A DNA stretch of 5,632 nt from CADCUY01 sp964242735 (GTDB lineage: Bacteria; Actinomycetota; Actinomycetes; Actinomycetales; Quadrisphaeraceae): NCBI GenBank assembly GCA_964242735.1, contig CAXTAK010000042.1, positions 1 to 5,632 on the forward strand, in the 5' to 3' direction. The notes under the pieces were generated by a model that was not told the origin of the DNA, made no database searches, and worked only from the letters and a program-made list of their open reading frames with translations. Position numbers and translations under genes: made by a program. This document shows, piece after piece, positions 1 through 5,447 of the stretch (position 1 is the stretch's first letter; each line of letters begins with the position of its first letter).

Positions 1-166
1 CGGGGGCAGCGGGGTCGGTGTCCCAGCACAGCGCACCCGCGGCCCGCACCGTGGTGTGGCTGCCCGGCGTCCACGGCGGGCCGGGGCGGTGGCGGCCTGC
101 GACACCACCAGGCGCTGCACCGGCGACCACGGGGCCGTCGTCGCGGGGTGCGGGTGCGGCGCTCAC
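1..166 (-). CDS. Nudix (MutT-family) hydrolase, N-terminal part only
   Basis: This is a partial gene. It starts at GTG 166-164, overlaps the ppk stop by four bases (GTGA), and stays open for 55 full codons to the window edge. After a poorly conserved 38-residue Ala/Pro/Gly-rich lead comes TTVRAAGALCWDTDPAAP (residues 38-55). This looks like the first strand of actinobacterial Nudix proteins of the MutT1 type, where an AAGAVLW-like segment precedes the strand leading to the Nudix box. The Nudix box itself lies outside the window, so catalytic residues cannot be checked, nor whether a histidine-phosphatase domain follows as in M. tuberculosis MutT1. Family members cleave nucleoside-diphosphate-X compounds such as oxidised dGTP or dinucleoside polyphosphates. 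There is no clear Shine-Dalgarno sequence, so translation is probably coupled to ppk. The gene call is firm; the family call rests on a short match from memory plus position next to ppk. Confidence 0.72.
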   Translation of the reverse strand, partial: MSAAPAPRDDGPVVAGAAPGGVAGRHRPGPPWTPGSHTTVRAAGALCWDTDPAAP

Positions 167-2568
167 CGCCGCGCGCGGCGCCGGCTCGCCCGCGAGATGA
201 GCTGCTCCTGCAGGTCCAGGCCACCGCCGTCGATGGTCGGCCGCGTCCACCGGCCGTCGGGCCCGAGGTGCCAGCTGACGGTGCCCTCGTCCATGCTCGT
301 GTCGAGCAGCTCGGTGAGCTCCGCCAGGTGCTCGCCGTCGCGCAGGCGCACCAGCGCCTCGATCCGGCGGTCGAGGTTGCGGTGCATCATGTCGGCGCTG
401 CCGATCCACACCTCGCGCTCGCCGCCGCCCTCGAAGGAGAAGATCCGCGAGTGCTCCAGGAACCGGCCGAGCACCGAGCGCACGCGGATGGTCTCGGACA
501 GCCCGGGGACCCCGGGGCGCAGGGAGCAGATGCCGCGCACCACGACGTCGACGGGCACACCGGCCTGAGAGGCGCGGTACAGCGCGTCGATGACGGCCTC
601 GTCGACCATGGAGTTGACCTTGAAGCGCACCCGCGCCGGCTCTCCGGCGCGCGCGCACTCGACCTCGCGCTCGATGCGCTCGACCAGGCCGCGGCGCACC
701 CCGCGGGGGGCGACGAGCAGCCGGGAGTACCGGGTCTTGGGGGCGTACCCGGAGAGCTGGTTGAACAGCTTCGTCAGGTCCTCGCCGACCTCCTCGTCGG
801 AGGTCAGCAGGCCGAGGTCCTCGTACAGGCGCGCGGTCTTGGGGTTGTAGTTGCCGGTGCCGATGTGGCAGTAGCGCCGCAGCAGCGTGCCCTCCTGGCG
901 CACCACCAGGCAGAGCTTGCTGTGGGTCTTCAGGCCCACGATGCCGTACACGACGTGGACGCCGGACCGCTCCAGCTTGCGGGCCCAGTCGATGTTGGCC
1001 TGCTCGTCGAAGCGCGCCTTGATCTCCACCAGGGCCAGCACCTGCTTGCCGGCCTCGGCGGCGGCGATGAGGGCGTCGACGATCGGGGAGTCCCCCGAGG
1101 TGCGGTACAGGGTCTGCTTGATGGCGAGGACGTCGGGGTCGGCGGCGGCCTGCTCCAGGAAGGCCTGCACGCTGGTGGAGAACGAGTCGTAGGGGTGGTG
1201 CAGCAGCACGTCGCGGGCGCGCAGCGCGGCGAAGACGTCGCTGGGCCCGCTGCGCTCGCGCCCGTCGGTCAGCGCCAGGTGGGTGCGGGGCACGAACGTG
1301 GGGAAGCCGAGGTCCGAGCGGGCGGAACCGCCCAGGTCCGCGACGGTGTTCAGCCCCCGCAGGTCCAGCGGCTCGGGCAGCACGTACGTCTCCGCGCGGT
1401 TGACGCCGAGCTCGCGCAGCAGCAGCTCCCGCGTCTGCTCGGGGGTGTCCTCGGCGACCTCCAGGCGCACCGGTGGGCCGAAGCGGCGGCGCAGCAGCTC
1501 CTTCTCCAGGGCCTGCAGGAGGTTCTCGGCGTCGTCCTCCTCCACCTCCAGGTCCTCGTTGCGGGTGACCCTGAAGGTGTGGTGGGCGACGACGTCCATG
1601 CCGGGGAAGAGCTGGTCGAGGTGCTGGGCGATGATCCGCTCGACGGGCACGAAGCGGATGGGGCCCTGCTCGGGGCCCCGTCCGCGCCGGTCGTCGCGAC
1701 CACCGGTGCCCGCCGCCTCGCCGTCCCTCGGCGCCGTACTGGCGCCCGCCGCCGTACCGGCTCCCGCCCCGGTCGTCGTACTGGCGCCCGCCCCCGTCGC
1801 CGGAGCGGTGTCGGCGAGGTCCTCGGGCACCATCACCAGCCGCGGCAGCAGCGGCGGCACCTTCACCCGCGCGAAGTGCTCCTTCTCCGTGGTGGTGTTG
1901 CGCACCACCACGGCCAGGTTCAGCGACAGCCCGGAGATGTAGGGGAAGGGGTGCGCGGGGTCGACGGCCAGCGGGGTCAGCACGGGGAAGATCGACTCGC
2001 GGAAGAAGTCGCCGAGCCCCTCGCGCTCCCGGTGCGAGAGCGCGTCCCACCCCACCAGGGTGATGTCGTGGTCGGCGAGCGCGGGACGCACGTGGTCGGT
2101 GAAGGCGGCGGCGTGCCGGGTCGCCAGCTCGTGCGCGCGCTTGCTGATCGCGGCGAGGACCTCGCGCGGCTCGAGCCCGCTGGCGGCGCGCACCGCCAGG
2201 CCCGCGGCGATGCGGCGCTTCAGCCCCGCGACGCGGACCATGAAGAACTCGTCGAGGTTCGAGGCGAAGATGGCCAGGAAGCGGGCGCGCTCCAGCAGCG
2301 GCAGCGCGGGGTCCTCCGCGAGCTCCAGCACCCGCTCGTTGAAGGCGAGCCAGCTCAGCTCGCGGTCGAGGAAGCGGTGGTCGGGCAGGGGCTCCTGCGC
2401 CTCCGCGGCACCGTCACCGCTGTGCTCGGGCTCCAGGTGCTCCTCGAGGGCCTCGGCCACCGATCCCGGGCGCGTGGGCGCGAAGCGACCGTCCGGCCCG
2501 CGCTGCGGCCCGGCGGCGGGGGTGGCGGCGGGGGCCGGGGCCGTGGTGGGTGGGGCCGTGGGGACCAT
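163..2568 (-). CDS. ppk: Polyphosphate kinase 1 (RNA degradosome-type annotation in actinobacteria)
   Basis: PPK1 reversibly moves the terminal phosphate of ATP onto inorganic polyphosphate. The protein has 801 residues, longer than the 688 of E. coli PPK. The extra length is an Ala/Pro-rich N-terminus (1-60) and an Ala/Gly/Thr-rich insert (about 251-303). The core begins at RFLDRELSWLAFNERVLELA (65-84), followed by the nucleotide-contacting FASNLDEFFMVRV (N104). Next are the head domain (about 145-450) and two phospholipase-D-like C-terminal domains. The autophosphorylated histidine is H549 in GLKTHSK, the second catalytic histidine is H706 in RFLEHSR, and the metal/phosphate arginines are R489 (KQTLYR) and R519 (EIKARF). 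All key residues are present, so the enzyme should be active. ATG 2568 is chosen because an earlier in-frame GTG (2592) has no better ribosome site, and anything beyond 2615 would run into mshD. The gene lies 47 bases after mshD and is probably in the same operon. Confidence 0.97.
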   Translation of the reverse strand: MVPTAPPTTAPAPAATPAAGPQRGPDGRFAPTRPGSVAEALEEHLEPEHSGDGAAEAQEPLPDHRFLDRELSWLAFNERVLELAEDPALPLLERARFLAIFASNLDEFFMVRVAGLKRRIAAGLAVRAASGLEPREVLAAISKRAHELATRHAAAFTDHVRPALADHDITLVGWDALSHREREGLGDFFRESIFPVLTPLAVDPAHPFPYISGLSLNLAVVVRNTTTEKEHFARVKVPPLLPRLVMVPEDLADTAPATGAGASTTTGAGAGTAAGASTAPRDGEAAGTGGRDDRRGRGPEQGPIRFVPVERIIAQHLDQLFPGMDVVAHHTFRVTRNEDLEVEEDDAENLLQALEKELLRRRFGPPVRLEVAEDTPEQTRELLLRELGVNRAETYVLPEPLDLRGLNTVADLGGSARSDLGFPTFVPRTHLALTDGRERSGPSDVFAALRARDVLLHHPYDSFSTSVQAFLEQAAADPDVLAIKQTLYRTSGDSPIVDALIAAAEAGKQVLALVEIKARFDEQANIDWARKLERSGVHVVYGIVGLKTHSKLCLVVRQEGTLLRRYCHIGTGNYNPKTARLYEDLGLLTSDEEVGEDLTKLFNQLSGYAPKTRYSRLLVAPRGVRRGLVERIEREVECARAGEPARVRFKVNSMVDEAVIDALYRASQAGVPVDVVVRGICSLRPGVPGLSETIRVRSVLGRFLEHSRIFSFEGGGEREVWIGSADMMHRNLDRRIEALVRLRDGEHLAELTELLDTSMDEGTVSWHLGPDGRWTRPTIDGGGLDLQEQLISRASRRRARR
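1660..1818 (-). repeat. Low-complexity insert in PPK built from degenerate repeats
   Basis: The segment encodes PPK residues 251-303, an Ala/Gly/Thr-rich stretch followed by a charged RDDRRGRGPEQ tail. On the plus strand the 16-mer CGTACTGGCGCCCGCC occurs exactly at 1735-1750 and 1777-1792. A close copy, CGTACCGGCTCCCGCC, lies between them at 1753-1768. In protein these give GAGAST, GAGAGT and AAGAST. Offsets of 18 and 24 bases keep the reading frame. The insert sits in the head domain where E. coli PPK has only a short loop, so it is probably a flexible surface linker that expanded by repeat slippage. Confidence 0.8.
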
Positions 2569-2615
2569 CGGCCCATCATCGCAGGAGCGCACGGGCTCGA
2601 CCGCGCGCCGCGGGC

Positions 2616-3578
2616 TCAGGCGGTGCCCTCGAAGACGACGTCGGTGGCCACCCGCGCGAAGCCGAGACCGGTGTAGGTGCGCCGGGCGGCGGTGTTGTCG
2701 CCCTCGACGTACAGGTCGACCACCACCGCCCCCCGCCCCGCCAGGTGGTGGAGCCCGACCAGGGCGGTGACGCGACCCAGCCCGCGACCCTGCGCGTCGG
2801 GGTCGACCCCGAGCACGTACACCTCGCCGTGGTCGCCGACGAGCTTCGTCCAGTGCGCGGCCAGCAGGTGGCCGGGCGGTCGCTGGTCCTCGCCCGACAC
2901 CAGCAGCAGCAGGCCCGCCGGGTCGAACCACGGCTCGGCGGCGCGGGCGTCGAAGTCGCTCCGACCCCAGGCGCCCTGCTCGGGGTGAGCGGCGAAGGCG
3001 CGGGCGTTCAGGCGCAGCCACGCGTCCTCGTCGCGCCCGGGTCGGAAGGCGCGCACCCGCACGCCGTCGGGCAGCGACACGGGCGGCAGCGGGCGCGCGG
3101 GGCCCAGCGCGCGCTCCATGCGCCACAGCTCGCGGGCGCGGCGCAGACCGGCCGCAGCGGCCAGCGCCGCGGCGGCGGGGGAGTCGGTGTGGGACCACGC
3201 GTGCACCGCGCCCGACCCGGCGAGCTCGCGGCGCAGCCGGTCGGCCACCGAGCGGCCCAGGCCGCGCCCACGAGCACCGGGGTGCACGAGCAGCTCCACC
3301 GTGGTGGCGCTGCGGGTGCCGTCGCCGTCCCACGGCGCGGCGGGAGCGGGCCGGGCCTGCGCGTAGGCGAGCAGGTCGTGACCCTCGCGCAGCAGCAGGT
3401 GGCGCACGGGCACCGGCGCGACCGTGCGGTCGCGCAGGGCCAGGCGCGCGTCCTCGGCGAGCGGGTCACCACCGTCGCTGGCCGCCGCGGCCGCGACCAG
3501 GGCGAGGACCTCTCCCTCCTCGGTCGGGGAGGGAGAGGAGGTCGAGGTGATCGTCGGGGCGCTGGCGGTCCCGCTCAG
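2616..3578 (-). CDS. mshD: Mycothiol synthase (MshD), two-GNAT-domain acetyltransferase
   Basis: MshD performs the last step of mycothiol synthesis, acetylating the cysteine amine of Cys-GlcN-Ins with acetyl-CoA in the cytoplasm. Mycothiol is the main low-molecular-weight thiol of actinobacteria. The 320-residue product matches the family's usual length (315 in M. tuberculosis). It has two GNAT folds. The N-terminal one carries ELLVHPGARGRGLGRSV (95-111). The catalytic C-terminal one carries NARAFAAHPEQG (191-202), EPWFDPAG (215-222), HWTKLVGDHGEVYVLGVDP (242-260) with the acetyl-CoA loop QGRGLG (263-268), and LYVEGDNTAARRTYTGLGF (289-307). No ATG, GTG or TTG lies in frame near the expected N-terminus. 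CTG 3578 overlaps the glnR stop as CTGA and restores the first helix. CTG 3500, with GGGAGAGG eight bases upstream, is an alternative that loses part of that helix. Function is near certain; the start is not. The gene is translated directly after glnR and before ppk. Confidence 0.95.
   Translation of the reverse strand: MSGTASAPTITSTSSPSPTEEGEVLALVAAAAASDGGDPLAEDARLALRDRTVAPVPVRHLLLREGHDLLAYAQARPAPAAPWDGDGTRSATTVELLVHPGARGRGLGRSVADRLRRELAGSGAVHAWSHTDSPAAAALAAAAGLRRARELWRMERALGPARPLPPVSLPDGVRVRAFRPGRDEDAWLRLNARAFAAHPEQGAWGRSDFDARAAEPWFDPAGLLLLVSGEDQRPPGHLLAAHWTKLVGDHGEVYVLGVDPDAQGRGLGRVTALVGLHHLAGRGAVVVDLYVEGDNTAARRTYTGLGFARVATDVVFEGTA
3509..3538 (-). other. 11-bp perfect hairpin at the 5' end of mshD
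   Basis: On the minus strand CCTCTCCCTCC (3538-3528) and GGAGGGAGAGG (3519-3509) are exact reverse complements around an 8-base spacer. The structure begins 36 bases after the glnR stop and covers mshD codons 14-24, which encode a poorly conserved SSPSPTEEGE region. The 3' arm contains a strong Shine-Dalgarno-like GGAGG, which the hairpin would hide. No T-tract follows. It could partly terminate or stabilise the glnR transcript, or control mshD translation; these roles are inference. Confidence 0.6.
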
Positions 3579-4336
3579 CGCTCGCCCACCAGCGTCTGCC
3601 CCCCCAGGGCGCGGAGGTCGACGACGGGCCCCGGGTCGGCGGAGACCTCTCGCCGCTCGCGCTCCTGGTGCACGAAGCGGTAGCCGACGTTGCGCACCGT
3701 GCCGATGAGCTGCTCGTGGTCTGTGCCCAGCTTCGCCCGCAGGCGCCGCACGTGGACGTCGACGGTGCGGGTGCCCCCGAAGTAGTCGTAGCCCCACACC
3801 TCCTGCAGCAGCTGGGCGCGGGTGAAGACCCGGCCGGGGTGCTGCGCGAGGTGCTTGAGAAGCTCGAACTCCTTGTACGTGAGGTCCATGACGCGCCCGC
3901 GGACCTTCGCGGTGTAGGTCACCTCGTCGATGACCACGTCACCCGCGCGGATCTCCTCGGGCACCGCGTCGACGGACTCCGCGAGGGCCGCGCGGCCCAC
4001 GGCCAGGCGGAGCCGGGCCTCGACCTCGGCGGGTCCGGCGCCGTCGAGCAGGACGTCGTCCGCGCCCCAGTCGGCCGCGACGGCGGCCAGGCCCCCCTCG
4101 GTCAGCACGAGGAAGAGCGGGCACGCGACCCCGGTGGTGCGCAGCAGGCGGGCGAGGGACCGCGCCGCCACGAGCTCGCGCCGCGCGTCGAGCAGGACGG
4201 CGTCGGCGGGGGGCGCGTCGACCAGCGCGGCGGGCTCGGCGGGCAGCACGCGGACGTGGTGGGCGAGGAGCGCGAGGGCGGGCAGCACCTCGGCCGAGGG
4301 TGCGAGGGCGTTGGTCAGCAGGAGGAGCTGGGCCAT
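3575..4336 (-). CDS. glnR: GlnR, OmpR-family global nitrogen regulator
   Basis: GlnR is an orphan response regulator that controls ammonium uptake and assimilation genes (glnA, glnII, amtB, nitrate/nitrite reduction) in actinomycetes. The 253-residue product closely follows Streptomyces GlnR as I recall it: the opening LLLLTNAL, then LTEGGLAAVAADWGADDVLL (78-97), and the winged-helix domain (about 130-224) with TYKEFELLKHLAQHPGRVF (153-171), LLQEVWGYDYFGGTRTVDVH (176-195) and the wing IGTVRNVGYRF (211-221). D50 and R52, used in GlnR for phosphorylation-independent dimerisation, are both present. The acidic pair and the lysine of ordinary receiver domains are missing. The ATG is preceded by CGGGAG with 8 bases spacing. 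It heads the mshD-ppk-Nudix run, and its stop overlaps the proposed mshD start. Synteny with mshD matches Rv0818-Rv0819. Confidence 0.97.
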   Translation of the reverse strand: MAQLLLLTNALAPSAEVLPALALLAHHVRVLPAEPAALVDAPPADAVLLDARRELVAARSLARLLRTTGVACPLFLVLTEGGLAAVAADWGADDVLLDGAGPAEVEARLRLAVGRAALAESVDAVPEEIRAGDVVIDEVTYTAKVRGRVMDLTYKEFELLKHLAQHPGRVFTRAQLLQEVWGYDYFGGTRTVDVHVRRLRAKLGTDHEQLIGTVRNVGYRFVHQERERREVSADPGPVVDLRALGGQTLVGER

Positions 4337-4344
4337 CTCGTGGT

Positions 4345-4350
4345 CTCCCG
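4345..4350 (-). promoter_or_regulatory. Ribosome binding site of glnR
   Basis: On the minus strand this reads CGGGAG, with 8 bases between it and ATG 4336. It is a normal Shine-Dalgarno match and supports this ATG as the glnR start. Confidence 0.7.
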
Positions 4351-4395
4351 ACCTCGGGGCGGCAGGGGCGGCTCGCCCCAGCGGCCGTTGCTACG

Positions 4396-4417
4396 TCGAC
4401 GTGAAGTCTAGGTGAAG
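4396..4417 (-). promoter_or_regulatory. Putative PHO box (two 11-base direct repeat units) upstream of glnR
   Basis: On the glnR strand the sequence is CTTCACCTAGA followed at once by CTTCACGTCGA. The cores TTCAC are spaced exactly 11 bases. PhoP of Streptomyces binds tandem 11-base units with a GTTCACC-like core, and PhoP is reported to repress glnR there. The site lies 60-81 bases upstream of the glnR ATG and 43-64 bases upstream of the divergent GTG, so it could act on either promoter. A weak promoter pair also fits: TTCACC (4416-4411), 17 bases, TAGCAA (4393-4388). GlnR sites also use 11-base spacing, so self-control is an alternative, but the core fits PHO better. Confidence 0.5.
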
Positions 4418-4425
4418 GGACGAAG

Positions 4426-4450
4426 AGAGGTCACCAGAACCTCTGAGAGG
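4426..4450 (+). promoter_or_regulatory. Inverted repeat and ribosome binding site ahead of the membrane-protein gene
   Basis: AGAGGT (4426-4431) and ACCTCT (4439-4444) are inverted around 7 bases. A second AGAGG (4446-4450) follows directly and is the probable Shine-Dalgarno core (GAGAGG 4445-4450), 9 bases before GTG 4460. The middle CCTCT can pair with the first AGAGG as a short hairpin, leaving the ribosome site open. It may be a protein operator or only chance. Two TCACC elements (4431-4435, 4452-4456) flank it 21 bases apart. Confidence 0.4.
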
Positions 4451-4459
4451 ATCACCCGC

Positions 4460-5260
4460 GTGCCAGCGCCCCCGCCGACCGCGGCGCCCCGGCCGGGCCT
4501 GCCCCGCGCGGGCGTCGGAGCCGTCTCGGCCGTGGCCGGCGCGGCCCTGCTGGTGGGCGCGGCGGCCCTCGGCGCAGCGCCGTCCGCGGTGGTGGCCGCC
4601 GGGTTGGCGGTCGCGCTGGCGGTAGGCTGGCCCGGCCTGCTCGCCCTGCCCAGCCCGCGCGGCACGACGAGCGTGATCGCGCTGTCGGGCGTGGCCGCCG
4701 CGCTCGCCGTGGCGGCCGACGGGGCCGCCGGGCCCGGCGGTGCCGGTGCCGGTGAGCCGCTGCGCCGGCTGCCGGTGGTGCTGGCCCTCACCGTGCTGGT
4801 CGCCAGCGCCCACCAGCTCCTGCGGCGCGACCTGCGCCCCCGCGTCGTGGACGGGCTCGGGGGGACGCTGCTCGGCGCCGCCCTGGCGGGCAGCGCTGCA
4901 GCGTGGGTCGTGCTGCCCGGCACCCCGGCGGGCGCCTCGCTGGCCCTGGTGGCCGCCTGCGCCGCCGCCACCGCCTGCCTCCTGCTCCTGCTGCCCCTGC
5001 CCGCCCTCGGCGGCGCCGCCCTGTCGGCGGGTGGCTCCGTGCTGGTCGCCGCCGCGGTCGCCGCCGCCGCCCCGGGGGTGCCCGCGGGCACGGGTGCGGT
5101 GCTGGGCGTGGTCGTCGCGGTGATCGTCCTCGGGTTCCACCACCTGCTCGCCCGGTTGCCCGCGGCGGGTCGGGTGCGCTCGCGCGTGGCGCTGGTCGCC
5201 GCACCGCTGACCGCGTCGGGCACCGCGGCGTACGTCGTCGGCGCGGCCCTGGTCGGCTGA
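4460..5260 (+). CDS. Polytopic membrane protein of unknown function
   Basis: I do not recognise a named family. With the GTG start at 4460 the product has 266 residues, mostly Ala, Leu, Val and Gly. It begins with a Pro-rich cytoplasmic-looking tail (1-16). About eight or nine hydrophobic segments follow, near 20-40, 42-62, 68-87, 103-118, 130-152, 158-180, 184-206, 209-232 and 242-265. The only clearly charged loop is HQLLRRDLRPRVVDG (118-132); by the positive-inside rule it should face the cytoplasm. A second basic turn, RLPAAGRVRSR (232-242), precedes the last segment. No catalytic motif or transport signature is visible. An upstream in-frame GTG at 4412 would add 16 residues but lies inside the putative PHO box and lacks a good ribosome site, whereas GTG 4460 has GAGAGG 9 bases upstream. 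The gene is divergent from glnR and may share its control region. The hydrophobic pattern in this frame alone argues that it is the real one. Confidence 0.85.
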   Translation: MPAPPPTAAPRPGLPRAGVGAVSAVAGAALLVGAAALGAAPSAVVAAGLAVALAVGWPGLLALPSPRGTTSVIALSGVAAALAVAADGAAGPGGAGAGEPLRRLPVVLALTVLVASAHQLLRRDLRPRVVDGLGGTLLGAALAGSAAAWVVLPGTPAGASLALVAACAAATACLLLLLPLPALGGAALSAGGSVLVAAAVAAAAPGVPAGTGAVLGVVVAVIVLGFHHLLARLPAAGRVRSRVALVAAPLTASGTAAYVVGAALVG

Positions 5261-5447
5261 GCGCCCGGGGTCGAGGGCCCTCGCCGCAGCGCGCCCAGCG
5301 CGCTGGAGCCCTGACGGTGGCCTGGAGGGCCACGCCGCGGCCGTCGTGCATGCTCGGCCGGTCCTGGTGCACCGCACCGCAGCACGTCGCGGCGTGTCGT
5401 CGCGCCATCACGCCCACCGACCCCGCCGCCGTGGGAGCGTGCGCGCC
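5261..5447. other. Intergenic region with GC-rich hairpins
   Basis: This 187-base gap follows the membrane-protein stop. It holds a 12-bp palindrome CGAGGGCCCTCG (5272-5283), an 8-bp stem with 3-base loop (5287-5305), and a 6-bp stem GTGGCC/GGCCAC with 5-base loop (5317-5333). I see no gene in it. The rest may carry the promoter of the gene at 5448, but no clear -10/-35 pair stands out. Confidence 0.55.
5287..5305 (+). terminator. Possible terminator hairpin after the membrane-protein gene
   Basis: CAGCGCGC and GCGCGCTG pair perfectly around CCA, starting 26 bases after the stop codon. There is no T-tract, which is common for hairpins of high-GC actinobacteria, so the terminator role is only likely. 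Confidence 0.45.

Noticed and set aside
1735..1792. Short spaced repeats as a CRISPR array
   Set aside because: Units are 16 bases with 2- and 8-base gaps, keep reading frame inside ppk, and have no cas genes nearby.
2505..2568. G-rich plus-strand tract as a regulatory G-quadruplex
   Set aside because: It encodes the Pro/Ala-rich start of PPK, and such tracts are common by composition alone in this genome; no further support is visible.
148..2676. 842-codon plus-strand open frame opposite ppk
   Set aside because: It is antisense to a gene with all PPK catalytic residues. Its product is rich in Gly, Ala, Val, Gln and His with no domain, as expected when GC-ending codons remove stops on the opposite strand.
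2569..3333. N-terminal extension of the ppk frame by 255 codons
   Set aside because: It overlaps mshD in another frame, is arginine- and proline-rich, and has no PPK homology. PPK starts at ATG 2568.
2550..3683. 377-codon plus-strand open frame opposite mshD
   Set aside because: No recognisable domain; it is complementary to the well-supported two-domain acetyltransferase.
3579..3797. ATG 3797 as the mshD start
   Set aside because: It would overlap glnR by about 220 bases and add a basic, non-homologous leader; the family length fits a start near 3578.
3668..4411. 247-codon plus-strand open frame opposite glnR
   Set aside because: It is antisense to the strongly conserved GlnR sequence and crosses its promoter region.
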